Origin: Cupriavidus yeoncheonensis
Lineage (GTDB): Bacteria > Pseudomonadota > Gammaproteobacteria > Burkholderiales > Burkholderiaceae
Direction: 5' to 3'
Length of the DNA: 64,000 nt
NCBI RefSeq assembly: GCF_905397275.1
Contig: NZ_CAJPUY010000010.1
Coordinates: forward strand, 124,001 to 188,000
Both the position numbers and the translations under genes were made by a program. Shown piece by piece: positions 1 through 8,152 of the stretch (its first letter is position 1; the number at the start of each line of letters is the position of its first letter). The notes below the pieces were generated by a model. That model worked only from the letters and a program-made list of their open reading frames with translations, had not been told where the DNA came from and made no database searches.

Positions 1-250
1 CGAGCCGCTGGCGGGCATGGGCGCGGAGGAGTCGTCGCGCATGCTGGCGCTGTTGCGCGGCCTGCGCGAAGGTCACGCGATCCTGCTGGTGGAACACGAT
101 ATGGACGCGGTGTTCTCGGTGGCCGACCGCATCACCGTGATGGTCAACGGCACGGTCATTGCCAGCGGTACACCCGATGCCATCCGCGCCAACCGGGAAG
201 TCCAGCTCGCCTACCTGGGCGAGGCGGAAGACAGCGGGGTGCCGGCATGA
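1..250 (+). CDS. livG: Branched-chain amino-acid-type ABC transporter ATP-binding protein, C-terminal part (LivG-like)
   Basis: This is the 3' end of a gene that starts before the window; the reading frame is open from base 2. The visible 83 codons contain the end of an ABC ATPase: the switch region LLVEHD with its H-loop histidine, then the short C-terminal extension ending in EVQLAYLG, which is typical of LivG/BraF-type subunits. Proteins of this kind hydrolyse ATP at the inner face of the cytoplasmic membrane to drive uptake of branched-chain amino acids, amides or urea. The stop codon overlaps the next gene's start by 4 bases (ATGA), so the two are translationally coupled. The substrate cannot be told from this fragment, because the permeases and binding protein lie outside the window. 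Confidence 0.85.
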   Translation, partial: EPLAGMGAEESSRMLALLRGLREGHAILLVEHDMDAVFSVADRITVMVNGTVIASGTPDAIRANREVQLAYLGEAEDSGVPA

Positions 251-960
251 CCGCCGCCATGATCGAAGCCAGCGGCATCAACGCCTGGTACGGCTCCAGC
301 CATGTCCTGCGCGACGTGGACTTCTGCGTCGGCACGGGCGAGACGGTCGGCCTGCTCGGCCGCAATGGCATGGGCAAGAGTACGCTGCTGCGAACGCTGC
401 TGGGCCATGTGCGCCAGCGCACCGGCAACATTCGCGTGGCCGGGCGCGATGTTTCGCGCGCGCAGCCCTACGAGGTGGCGCGCCTGGGGGTAGCCTACGT
501 GCCCGAAGGACGGGGTGTCTTCCCGAACCTGTCGGTGCGCGAGAACCTGGTCATGGCGGCGCGCAAGGGGTGCAACGGCCGCCACGACTGGGACGAGGCG
601 CGCGTGCTCGACCTGTTTCCGCGGCTCAAGGAGCGTCTGGATCATGGCGGACAGCAACTGTCCGGCGGCGAGCAGCAGATGCTGTCGATCGGCCGCGCGC
701 TGATGACCAACCCCGACTGCCTGGTGCTGGACGAAGCCACCGAAGGCCTGGCGCCGCGCATCGTGCGCGAGATCTGGCACGTCATCGCGACCGTGCGGGC
801 CACCGGCATCGCCTCCGTCGTCGTGGACCGCAACTTCCGCTCCGTGCTGGCCAATGCGGACCGCGTGGTGGTGCTGGAGAAGGGGCGTGTGGTCCTGACC
901 GGACCCGCCACGGACCTGCTTGCCAAGCCGGAAGCACTGGATCGCTACCTTGGGGTATGA
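247..960 (+). CDS. livF: Branched-chain amino-acid-type ABC transporter ATP-binding protein (LivF-like)
   Basis: A 237-residue ABC ATPase of usual LivF length, the second nucleotide-binding subunit of the transporter that starts upstream. Walker A (GRNGMGKST) is at residues 38-46, the signature LSGGEQQ at 138-144 and Walker B (CLVLDE) at 158-163. It overlaps livG by 4 bases, so both belong to one operon and probably form the ATPase heterodimer. The region after Walker B reads VVVDRNF at 191-197, where LivF proteins usually have VEQN, so the switch position carries Arg instead of Gln. It is the last gene of the operon; only a weak hairpin (about 1002-1019) follows before kup. The family is certain, the substrate unknown. 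Confidence 0.9.
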   Translation: MTAAMIEASGINAWYGSSHVLRDVDFCVGTGETVGLLGRNGMGKSTLLRTLLGHVRQRTGNIRVAGRDVSRAQPYEVARLGVAYVPEGRGVFPNLSVRENLVMAARKGCNGRHDWDEARVLDLFPRLKERLDHGGQQLSGGEQQMLSIGRALMTNPDCLVLDEATEGLAPRIVREIWHVIATVRATGIASVVVDRNFRSVLANADRVVVLEKGRVVLTGPATDLLAKPEALDRYLGV

Positions 961-1282
961 GCGGCAGATGCGAAAATGCGCCTTATAAGCTACATTTTGT
1001 GGCGACGTCGCAACGTCGCGCGGCCGGTGACAAGGTTTCCTCGATTTGCCGGCAGGACTTGACCATCCGCCACTTCCCTCCCATGCTTGATGCGTTCCAC
1101 CCGCGGTTTGGGGCGATCGTCAGTGGCCGGCGGACCGCAGTTCATCTAGAATTGCGGCCGCTTGTGCAATGCAATAGAACAACAGAACAGTAGGGAGGCG
1201 GCCCATCGACGGCCGCTGTGTCTGGCCGAGTTCCGGGTAATCCTGACCACTGCCCGCGAACCGGTCGTTCAGACCAGAATTC
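961..1282. other. Gene-less stretch between livF and kup
   Basis: No convincing gene lies in these 322 bases. A 7-bp hairpin (GCGACGT/ACGTCGC, 1002-1008 and 1013-1019) may weakly end the liv transcript. A possible kup promoter lies at 1152-1180. Confidence 0.6.
1152..1180 (+). promoter_or_regulatory. Possible sigma70 promoter of kup
   Basis: TTGCGG at 1152-1157 and TAGAAC at 1175-1180 are separated by exactly 17 bases and lie about 100 bases before the kup start. Both boxes are imperfect, so this is a guess from spacing and position. Confidence 0.3.
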
Positions 1283-3187
1283 ATGACCACCCAAACCGCA
1301 ACCACCAGCCACTACTTTGTCGAGAACCCGAGCACGCGCGCGCTCGTGATCGGCGCCATCGGTGTCGTGTTCGGCGACATCGGCACCAGCCCGCTGTATT
1401 CGCTCAAGGAGTGCTTCAGCAAGGAGCACGGCATCCCGTTCAGCCCCGAAGCCGTGCTGGGCATCATTTCGCTGCTGTTCTGGGCCATGATCATCGTGGT
1501 CTCGATCAAGTACGTGGTGTTCGTGATGCGTGCCGACAACAACGGCGAAGGCGGGGTGCTGGCGCTGATGGCGCTGGTGCTGCGCACGGCGGCGCCACGC
1601 TCGCGCTGGGCCAAGGTGCTGATGATGCTGGGCATCTTCGGCGCGTGCATGTTCTATGGCGACGCGGTGATCACGCCGGCCATTTCGGTGCTGTCGGCGG
1701 TGGAGGGGCTGGAAATCGCCACGCCACAGCTCTCGCGCTTCGTGATACCGATCACGCTGGTCATCCTGGTGGCGCTGTTCCTGATCCAGCGCAATGGCAC
1801 CTCGGCGGTGGGCAAGCTGTTCGGCCCGATCATGGTGGTCTGGTTCGTGACGCTGGGCCTGCTCGGGGTGTACAACCTGGTGCAGGCGCCGGAGATCCTC
1901 AAGGCCGTCAACCCGTACTACGGGATCTCGTTCCTGATCGAGCATGCGCTGCTGGCCTTTATCGTGCTGGGCTCCGTGTTCCTGGTGCTGACGGGAGCCG
2001 AGGCGCTGTATATCGACATGGGCCACTTCGGCGCGCGCCCGATCCGCTATGGCTGGTTCGTGCTCGTCATGCCCTGCCTGATGCTGAACTATTTCGGCCA
2101 GGGCGCCATGCTGCTGACCAACCCGGCCGGTGCCGAGAACCCGTTCTACCTGATGGTGCCGCAGCCGCTGCTGATCCCGATGGTGCTGCTGGCGACCTGC
2201 GCCACCGTGATTGCGTCGCAGGCCGTGATCTCGGGCGCGTTCTCGCTGACCAGCCAGGCCATCCAGCTCGGCTTCGTGCCGCGCATGCGCGTGCGCTACA
2301 CGTCGGCGGCCGAGATCGGGCAGATCTACCTGCCGGTCATCAACTGGATCTTGCTGGTCCTGGTCGTGGCCGTGGTGATCTCCTTCAAGAAGTCGGAGAA
2401 CCTGGCGGCGGCCTATGGCATTGCGGTGACCACTACCATGGTGATCACCACCTTCCTCGCGGCCGTGGTGATGCGTAACGTCTGGAAATGGAACCCGGCG
2501 CTCGTGACGCTGCTCGGCCTGTCGTTCCTGCTGGTGGATCTGGCATTCTTCGCCGCGAACCTGCTCAAGATCGCGGAAGGCGGCTGGTTCCCGCTGCTGC
2601 TGGGCAGCATGGCGTTCTTCCTGCTGATGACCTGGTACAGCGGCCGCAAGCTGCTGCGCGCACGCAGCCTCGAAGACGGCATCCCGCTGGAGCCCTTCAT
2701 TGCCGGCCTGCTGGCGCACCCGCCGCACCGCGTGGAAGGCACGGCCGTGTTCCTGACCGGCAATACCGAATCGGTGCCGGTGTCGCTGCTGCACAATCTG
2801 AAGCACAACCGCGTGCTGCACGAGCGCGTGGTCTTCCTCAGCTTTGTCACGCGCGATATTCCCTATGTCGACGACGAACATCGCCTGAGCTGCAAGGACC
2901 TGGGCGGTGGCGTGTACATCCTGAAGTCGGACTACGGTTTCAAGGAAACGCCGGACGTGCACAAGGTGCTGGACCTGGCGCAGCGCAAGCTGGGCATGCA
3001 GTTCGAGTTGATGGAGACGTCCTTCTTCATCGCGCGCGAGTCGGTCATTCCGTCGAAGCTGCCGGGCATGTCGATGTGGCGCGAAAGCCTGTTCGCGTGG
3101 ATGCATCAGAATGGCGCCAAGCCGTCGGACTTTTTCCAGATTCCCGCCAACCGCGTGGTCGAACTCGGTACGAAGGTCGAGATCTGA
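1283..3187 (+). CDS. kup: Low-affinity potassium uptake protein Kup
   Basis: A 634-residue inner-membrane potassium:proton symporter of the Kup/HAK/KT family, normal in length. The N-terminus has the family hallmark GDIGTSPLY (about residues 32-40). About twelve hydrophobic segments fill residues 20-450, and a soluble C-terminal domain occupies the last 170 residues or so. It imports K+ at the cytoplasmic membrane, mainly under acid or high-osmolarity conditions in other bacteria. The ATG at 1283 gives the expected N-terminus, but no good ribosome binding site precedes it. The gene stands alone between the liv operon and a convergent diiron-protein gene, and a rho-independent terminator follows 46 bases after the stop. 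Confidence 0.93.
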   Translation: MTTQTATTSHYFVENPSTRALVIGAIGVVFGDIGTSPLYSLKECFSKEHGIPFSPEAVLGIISLLFWAMIIVVSIKYVVFVMRADNNGEGGVLALMALVLRTAAPRSRWAKVLMMLGIFGACMFYGDAVITPAISVLSAVEGLEIATPQLSRFVIPITLVILVALFLIQRNGTSAVGKLFGPIMVVWFVTLGLLGVYNLVQAPEILKAVNPYYGISFLIEHALLAFIVLGSVFLVLTGAEALYIDMGHFGARPIRYGWFVLVMPCLMLNYFGQGAMLLTNPAGAENPFYLMVPQPLLIPMVLLATCATVIASQAVISGAFSLTSQAIQLGFVPRMRVRYTSAAEIGQIYLPVINWILLVLVVAVVISFKKSENLAAAYGIAVTTTMVITTFLAAVVMRNVWKWNPALVTLLGLSFLLVDLAFFAANLLKIAEGGWFPLLLGSMAFFLLMTWYSGRKLLRARSLEDGIPLEPFIAGLLAHPPHRVEGTAVFLTGNTESVPVSLLHNLKHNRVLHERVVFLSFVTRDIPYVDDEHRLSCKDLGGGVYILKSDYGFKETPDVHKVLDLAQRKLGMQFELMETSFFIARESVIPSKLPGMSMWRESLFAWMHQNGAKPSDFFQIPANRVVELGTKVEI

Positions 3188-3232
3188 TCCGGGCAACGGA
3201 CAGTACGAAGCCCCTGAAGCCCCTGCAGGCGC

Positions 3233-3249
3233 AAGCCCCGCGGGGGCTT
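3233..3249 (+). terminator. Intrinsic terminator after kup
   Basis: A 7-bp stem AAGCCCC/GGGGCTT with a 3-base loop is followed by CGTCTTTT. It sits between the convergent kup and diiron-protein genes. Confidence 0.7.
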
Positions 3250-3265
3250 CGTCTTTTCAGCGGCG

Positions 3266-4243
3266 TCAGGCCGCCATGGCCGGTGATGGCTGGCCGGAGG
3301 CGGGCATCGCGTACATCAGCGGGGCCATGGCCGCCTCGATACGCGCGGCCTGAGCCGGGGTGATCATGTCGCCCAGCAGCTTGCCGAAGCGCGGCTCCAG
3401 CGCGCCGGTGACGATGTAGGTCCAGCGATACGCCTTGAGCAGGAGATCATGCACCTGCACGGCCTGGGGCGAGTCCCCGGTCCTGCCGGTCACGCGCAGG
3501 AAGTACCCGGCGTCGGCTTGGGCCTGAGCCTGCAGGATCTCGTCCATGCCGGCCACCAGCGCGATCATGTCGTCCACCGCGGCATCGCGCTCGGCGGCGG
3601 AGATGCGCAGGTCTTCGCGCTTCCACTCCAGCTCGTCGAGGATGGCGTGCTGCGACTCCTCGCGCCAGTGGAACAGGAACACGTCCTTGTACAGATCCGA
3701 CAGGTCAGGGGCCATGCCGATGCTGGCACGGTAGTGCGCCTGCGAGAACAGTTCGATCTGGCAGGTCATGGCCAGCACCGCCCAGGTCCGCTTGCCCAGC
3801 ACGAAGGCGGCCACATCGTTGGGCGCCGCGTCAAAGTGGTAGCCGGCCGGCATGTGCACGGCCACCAGGCGCTCGATGCGGCGGAACAGTTCCTGGTGCT
3901 TCAGCTCTTCGTCGGTGAAGCGGATCAGCGCTTCCAGCGCGGTCTGGTCGCCGAGACGGTGGTCCTGCGTCAGCTCCAGCACCTTGGCGCTGACGAAGCG
4001 CTCGACCAGCCCGAACATGTTGGCATACGTGCGGCCCTGCACCTGGCTCAGGAAGCGTTGTTCGTCCGGCGTCAGGAAAGTGAGCTCGTCGATCAGCGAC
4101 AGGCCGTCCGGCAGGAACTTGTGGTTCAGGTCGAAACTGCGGTCGCGGATCACGTCGCGGTCGATGTCCCAGCGAATGCGGCGGGATGCTGCGATGCAGC
4201 GGGCATAGCGCTGCGTGTCGGTGGTCGTGGCGGGGTCTTGCAT
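3266..4243 (-). CDS. Ferritin-like diiron protein of unknown function
   Basis: A 325-residue soluble, largely helical protein. It carries two EExxH motifs, E112-E113-x-x-H116 and E195-E196-x-x-H199, with further acidic residues (E82, E164) suitably placed. This is the ligand pattern of a four-helix-bundle diiron site as in ferritin-like oxidases and oxygenases. The start at 4243 is chosen because AGGAG lies 5 bases upstream; an in-frame extension to 4312 has no such site. No signal peptide or membrane segment is visible. It converges with kup, and its upstream region is the hairpin-rich segment 4314-4607. The substrate, and whether it oxidises, stores iron or desaturates, cannot be deduced; the diiron fold is an inference from the motifs. 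Confidence 0.75.
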   Translation of the reverse strand: MQDPATTTDTQRYARCIAASRRIRWDIDRDVIRDRSFDLNHKFLPDGLSLIDELTFLTPDEQRFLSQVQGRTYANMFGLVERFVSAKVLELTQDHRLGDQTALEALIRFTDEELKHQELFRRIERLVAVHMPAGYHFDAAPNDVAAFVLGKRTWAVLAMTCQIELFSQAHYRASIGMAPDLSDLYKDVFLFHWREESQHAILDELEWKREDLRISAAERDAAVDDMIALVAGMDEILQAQAQADAGYFLRVTGRTGDSPQAVQVHDLLLKAYRWTYIVTGALEPRFGKLLGDMITPAQAARIEAAMAPLMYAMPASGQPSPAMAA

Positions 4244-4700
4244 GGCAACTCCTGTCGGGATAGCGCCGTCGCGATTGACGGTCAGCGAATCATTCACGCA
4301 TCGGGCCGTCACGGCATGAGGCGCACGTCCCGATCGGCCCGCATGGCACCGCAGCTTTGCGAGCCGCTGGCGGGACGTCGGTCCCGCTTTGCCGGCTTAA
4401 CCGGCTTTGCCGCACTTGCCGTCATGGCACACGCGTTGTCCGGAAGGTTGGCAGCAGCAGATGCCGTTCGCCTGCGCCAACGACCGTTGGCGTGGCTGGC
4501 CAGGTGCTCATGCGCGTATCCGCGGAAGACGGGCTTCGGGGCGTCCGTCCCGGAATCCCGGGGACAGGATGGTCGCTTGCGGCCGAATTGGGACATGCGC
4601 CTCATGCACGCGGCTGGCGGGCGGGCCGACAATGCGTACCTTCGTTAGTCCAGGGCCGCTGCCTGCGGTGCGGCCCGCCCCCAGAAAAGGAGCCCGAGCC
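4244..4700. other. Gene-less, hairpin-rich stretch
   Basis: These 457 bases between two divergent genes hold no convincing gene. They contain the inverted-repeat-bounded segment described at 4314-4607, plus the start sites of the diiron-protein gene (minus) and the small orphan gene at 4701 (plus). Confidence 0.6.
4314..4607. repeat. Segment with 18-bp terminal inverted repeats (possible MITE-like element)
   Basis: Bases 4314-4331 and the reverse complement of 4590-4607 match at 17 of 18 positions (GCATGAGGCGCA-C/T-GTCCC). Weaker similarity continues inward for about 20 bases. Both ends are flanked by ACG (4311-4313 and 4608-4610), which could be a 3-bp target duplication or chance. Inside lie several perfect hairpins: GCGGGAC/GTCCCGC at 4370-4387, GCCGG/CCGGC at 4391-4405 and CGCCAACG/CGTTGGCG at 4475-4492. 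No transposase is present. It could be a non-autonomous element or simply a structured intergenic region. Confidence 0.4.
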
Positions 4701-5066
4701 ATGCGCCCGTTGCAGCAGTGGTCGCGCCAGTCCCGCCAGAACCTCGCCGCGGTGCGACGACTGCGACTGGCGCGTCCTGCCGTGCTGGTGCCATCGGCGC
4801 TGCTGCTGCTCTGGATGTTCTGCCATGCGCATCCCCACGGGGAATCCTGGCTCGCCGCGCTGCGCGACCTGGATCAGGATGGCACCGCGGCGCGCGACGT
4901 CGGCCGGGCGCTGTCGCTGGCGCGCTCGCTGCGCGCACGAACATCGCCGGACGCCGCGACCTGGCGCGCCACGCTGCGCCTCGCCGCGCGATCGCTGGTC
5001 AGCCGCACCGCCACGCACGTGCGGGATCTTGCGGCGATCGCCGGAATGCAGCGATGGCTCTACTGA
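4701..5066 (+). CDS. Small hypothetical protein with one N-terminal membrane segment
   Basis: A 121-residue protein that I do not recognise. A basic N-terminus (about residues 1-28, rich in Arg and Gln) is followed by a hydrophobic stretch around residues 29-44 (PAVLVPSALLLLWMFC). This could be a membrane anchor or uncleaved signal. The rest is Arg- and Ala-rich and probably helical. The ATG at 4701 is preferred because AAAGGAG lies about 9 bases upstream. Codon use is GC3-rich like the neighbours, which supports real coding. It stands alone, and no function is suggested by the context. Confidence 0.55.
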   Translation: MRPLQQWSRQSRQNLAAVRRLRLARPAVLVPSALLLLWMFCHAHPHGESWLAALRDLDQDGTAARDVGRALSLARSLRARTSPDAATWRATLRLAARSLVSRTATHVRDLAAIAGMQRWLY

Positions 5067-5276
5067 AACACACGACGCATTGACACGGCAGTCCGGCACG
5101 CCGGCGCCGCCACGATGGGATGGTGGCAGGCGCGTGCCGACCTCGGCCAGGCACGGCAAAGGCGATCCCGTGCGGCCCCGTCCTGAAGTCGCTCATCGAG
5201 CGAGATCGCCTGTACAAGGCCATGCCGTAGCCCGGTGCCGTGCCAGCGGTCCGGCGGGCCCTGTCTGGAGTTATCC

Positions 5277-5675
5277 ATGCGTATGAACCTTGCCAAGACC
5301 ATGCTTGCCGCCGCCGCACTCGCCGCCGGGCTATTCAGCATGGCCCACGCCGACGTGCGTGGCGAAGCCCCACGGGCTACTGCCGCGCCGGGCCCTAGCG
5401 GCCCGCGCGATCCTTTCACCGATGGCGCCCGCGGCGCAGCGCAGGCCGATTTGCGAATCGAGGCGCAGGCCGTCATCGCTCGTCAGGGCATGTCCGTGTG
5501 CGCGGTCGACGGCTCGGGCACTGACCGGGGCGCAATGCGCATGGGCAAGCCTGATCCTTACACCGGCGGCAGCCGGCAGGGCGGCCGCTATGACCCCTTC
5601 ACCGATGGCGCCCGCGCGCAGCAGGGAGAAGGACGTGGCGGCGCATGCCTGACACAGGAGGTACAGCACGCTTAG
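5277..5675 (+). CDS. Small secreted protein with repeated DPFTDGAR motifs
   Basis: A 132-residue exported protein. Residues 1-25 are a clear signal peptide (basic start, Ala/Leu core, cleavage after AHA). The mature part carries three copies of a short motif: RDPFTDGAR at 44-52, PDPYTGGSR at 92-100 and YDPFTDGAR at 105-113. The first and third are encoded by an identical 19-base sequence (5415-5433 and 5598-5616). There are two cysteines (C75, C124). GGAG lies 7-10 bases before the ATG at 5277, which decides the start. I do not recognise a named family, and the function is unknown. The repeat could be a binding or structural unit, but this is speculation. Confidence 0.65.
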   Translation: MRMNLAKTMLAAAALAAGLFSMAHADVRGEAPRATAAPGPSGPRDPFTDGARGAAQADLRIEAQAVIARQGMSVCAVDGSGTDRGAMRMGKPDPYTGGSRQGGRYDPFTDGARAQQGEGRGGACLTQEVQHA

Positions 5676-5729
5676 TCACGCTCACCATCCCTGGCCAATC
5701 CTCCTGATGCTCGCCTGCTGATCCTGCGC

Positions 5730-5767
5730 CGCGGTGCATGTGCGCCATGACCGCCACATGCACCGCG
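5730..5767. terminator. Long hairpin between two genes
   Basis: A perfect 13-bp inverted repeat (5730-5742 with 5755-5767, core GCGGTGCATGTG) has a 12-base loop. It lies about 55 bases after the small secreted-protein gene. No T-run follows, so it may be a terminator or an operator for the downstream regulator. Confidence 0.4.
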
Positions 5768-5946
5768 CTGGCGCAGGCCTGACGCCAGAGGGCCCGGGCC
5801 CGGCTATCGACGCTTGGGCCGGGCCTGGCCGCGCTTTGCCGTCTCGGCAGGCGAATTCCTTTGCTACTCTAGGTAAGTCACGTAGCGCGCCATTTGCGTG
5901 GGCCGTTTGCTGCTCGCGCCGGCAACCCTGTGCCGCGTGAGCCGAG

Positions 5947-7047
5947 ATGCCGATGCTCAAGCAGCAGATCCGCCTATGCACCAGCCGCGAAGGCGTGCGG
6001 CTGGCGTATGCCATCACCGGCAGCGGTCCGCCGCTGGTCAAGGCCGCGAACTGGATGAGCCATCTCGAGTTCGATGTCGGCAGCCCGGTATGGAGCCATA
6101 TGCTGGCGGCGCTGTCCAGCGACCACACACTGATCCGGTATGACGAGCGCGGCTGCGGGCTGTCCGACCGCGAGGTGGAGGACCTGTCGTTCGAGGCGTG
6201 GCTGCGCGACCTGGAAACGATTGTCGATGCCACGGGCGTGGACCATTTTCCGCTGCTGGGTATCTCGCAGGGCGCCTCGATTGCCGTGGCGTACGCGGTG
6301 GCGCACCCGCAGCGGGTCAGCCACCTGATCCTGCACGGCGGCTACGCGCGCGGGCGGCTCAAGCGCGATCTGCACCTGAATCCGCACCTGCGCGACGAAG
6401 CCGAGCTGATGAACAAGCTCGCCGAACTTGGATGGGGCCAGGAGAACCCGGCGTTCCGCCAGTTCTTCACGACGCAGTTCATTCCCGGCGGCACGGCCGA
6501 GCAGCACCGGTGGTTCAATGAACTGGAAAGGGTTTCGACCTCACCGGTGAACGCGGCGCGCTTCATGCGCGTGTTCAACGAGATCGACGTGGTGGCGCTG
6601 CTGCCGCTGGTGTCCTGCCCGACGCTGGTGCTGCATGCGGTACGCGATGCGCGCGTGCCGTTCGATGAGGGACGCCTGATCGCCAGCGCGATTCCCGGTG
6701 CACGTTTCGTGCCGCTTGAAAGCGGTAATCACCTGCTGCTCGAAACCGAGCGGGAGTGGCAGCGCTGGCTCGACGAGATCCACAACTTCCTGCCGGCCCC
6801 CGTAGCGGTGGCCGACCCGGCATTCCTGGCGCTCACGCGCCGCGAGCGGGATATCGTCGAGCTGATCGCCCAGGGGCGCGACAACGCCCAGATTGCCGCC
6901 CGCCTGGACCTGAGCGAGAAGACCGTGCGCAACCACATCACCAGCATCTTCTCCAAGCTGGAAGTGGAAAACCGGTCGCAGGCCATTGTGCTGGCCCGCA
7001 AGGCGGGCTTCGACCGCGCCGATGCGGAGGTCCCGCGTACGACTTAG
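5947..7047 (+). CDS. Alpha/beta-hydrolase fused to LuxR-type DNA-binding domain
   Basis: A 366-residue one-component regulator. Residues about 15-280 form an alpha/beta-hydrolase domain. The nucleophile elbow is GISQG, with Ser107; a likely acid is Asp234 in VRDARVP and the base His262 in SGNH. The triad therefore looks intact. Residues 296-355 are a LuxR/NarL helix-turn-helix domain (LTRRERDIVELIAQG, then SEKTVRNH). Such proteins probably bind or hydrolyse a small ester or lactone and control transcription accordingly; the ligand is unknown. Start codons at 5947 and 5953 are both possible. Its stop overlaps the convergent UDP-sugar gene by 3 bases. No adjacent target operon is obvious, since it does not share direction with its neighbours. 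Confidence 0.85.
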   Translation: MPMLKQQIRLCTSREGVRLAYAITGSGPPLVKAANWMSHLEFDVGSPVWSHMLAALSSDHTLIRYDERGCGLSDREVEDLSFEAWLRDLETIVDATGVDHFPLLGISQGASIAVAYAVAHPQRVSHLILHGGYARGRLKRDLHLNPHLRDEAELMNKLAELGWGQENPAFRQFFTTQFIPGGTAEQHRWFNELERVSTSPVNAARFMRVFNEIDVVALLPLVSCPTLVLHAVRDARVPFDEGRLIASAIPGARFVPLESGNHLLLETEREWQRWLDEIHNFLPAPVAVADPAFLALTRRERDIVELIAQGRDNAQIAARLDLSEKTVRNHITSIFSKLEVENRSQAIVLARKAGFDRADAEVPRTT

Positions 7048-8114
7048 TCGCTGACCAGGGTGCGGGCTTCGACCACGTGGTCGCGATAGGCCTCGAAGAT
7101 CTGGCGCAGGGCCTGTTCCATCGTCACTTCGGGCTTCCAGCCGAGCTCCTGCATGGTGTTGTCGATCATCGGCACGCGGTGCTGCACGTCCTGGTAGCCC
7201 TTGCCGTAGAAGTCGCCCGACGAGGTCTCGACGATCTGCGACTTGCGCGCCTGCTCGGCGTACTCGGGGTAGTCGGCGGCCATCTTCAGCATCATCTCGG
7301 CCAGTTCGCGCACCGAGTGGATGTTGGCCGGGTTGCCGATGTTGAAGATCTTGCCCGTGGCCACGCCGTTGGGGTTCTCGATGATGCGCATCAGCGCCGA
7401 GATGCCGTCCGTGATATCGGCAAAGGCGCGCTGCTGGGCGCCGCCGTCGACGAGCTTGATCGGCTCGCCGCGCACGATATGGCCCAGGAACTGCGTGACC
7501 ACGCGCGAGGAGCCTTCCTTCGATTCGAAGATCGAATCGAGGCCGGCGCCGATCCAGTTGAACGGGCGGAACAGCGTGTAGTTCAGGCCCTGCTCCATGC
7601 CGTAGGCGTGGATCACGCGGTCCATCAGCTGCTTGGAGCAGGCGTAGATCCAGCGCGGCTTGTTGATCGGGCCGTAGATCAGCGGCGAGGACTCGGGGTC
7701 GAACTCCTCGTCGGCGCACATGCCGTAGACCTCGGAGGTCGACGGGAAGACCAGGTGCTTGCCGTACTTGACCGCGGCGCGCACGATCGGCAGGTTGGCT
7801 TCGAAGTCGAGTTCGAACACGCGCAGCGGCTGGCGCACGTAGGTGGCCGGGGTGGCGATGGCCACCAGCGGCAGGATCACGTCGCACTTGCGGATGTTGT
7901 ACTCGATCCACTCCTTGTTGATGGTGATGTCACCCTCGAAGAAATGCATGCGCGGATGGTCGACCAGGTCGCCGAGGCGGTCGGACGACATGTCCATGCC
8001 GTAGACCTCCCACGGCGTGGTTTCCAGGATGCGGCGCGTCAGGTGGTGGCCGATGAAGCCGTTGACGCCAAGGATGAGGACTTTCTTGGCTTGCATGGAA
8101 GTGGTTTGTTGCAT
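7044..8114 (-). CDS. Bifunctional UDP-4-keto-pentose/UDP-xylose synthase (ArnA C-terminal-domain type)
   Basis: A 356-residue short-chain dehydrogenase/reductase of the extended type. The NAD-binding motif GVNGFIGHH is at about residues 15-23, followed by PSTSEVYG and the catalytic YxxxK (YACSK). It matches the decarboxylase half of ArnA and the stand-alone enzyme known from Ralstonia, which oxidises and decarboxylates UDP-glucuronate to UDP-4-keto-pentose and UDP-xylose. It acts in the cytosol, feeding UDP-4-amino-arabinose (L-Ara4N) or xylose-containing glycans. It is the second gene of a two-gene minus-strand operon, 38 bases after arnT. ATG at 8114 or 8096 is possible; neither has a clear ribosome binding site. 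No formyltransferase domain is fused. Confidence 0.88.
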   Translation of the reverse strand: MQQTTSMQAKKVLILGVNGFIGHHLTRRILETTPWEVYGMDMSSDRLGDLVDHPRMHFFEGDITINKEWIEYNIRKCDVILPLVAIATPATYVRQPLRVFELDFEANLPIVRAAVKYGKHLVFPSTSEVYGMCADEEFDPESSPLIYGPINKPRWIYACSKQLMDRVIHAYGMEQGLNYTLFRPFNWIGAGLDSIFESKEGSSRVVTQFLGHIVRGEPIKLVDGGAQQRAFADITDGISALMRIIENPNGVATGKIFNIGNPANIHSVRELAEMMLKMAADYPEYAEQARKSQIVETSSGDFYGKGYQDVQHRVPMIDNTMQELGWKPEVTMEQALRQIFEAYRDHVVEARTLVSD

Positions 8115-8152
8115 GGGTTAAGCGTAAGGATGCGCCGGGCGCGGGAGCCAGC

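Noticed and set aside
1142..3196. A 684-codon open frame antisense to kup
   Set aside because: It is low-complexity His/Gln/Arg sequence, a shadow of the real kup gene.
4309..4632. A 107-codon minus-strand frame spanning the inverted-repeat segment
   Set aside because: It has no ribosome binding site or recognisable domain and its composition follows the hairpin-rich DNA. A role as an element-encoded peptide cannot be excluded, but nothing supports it.
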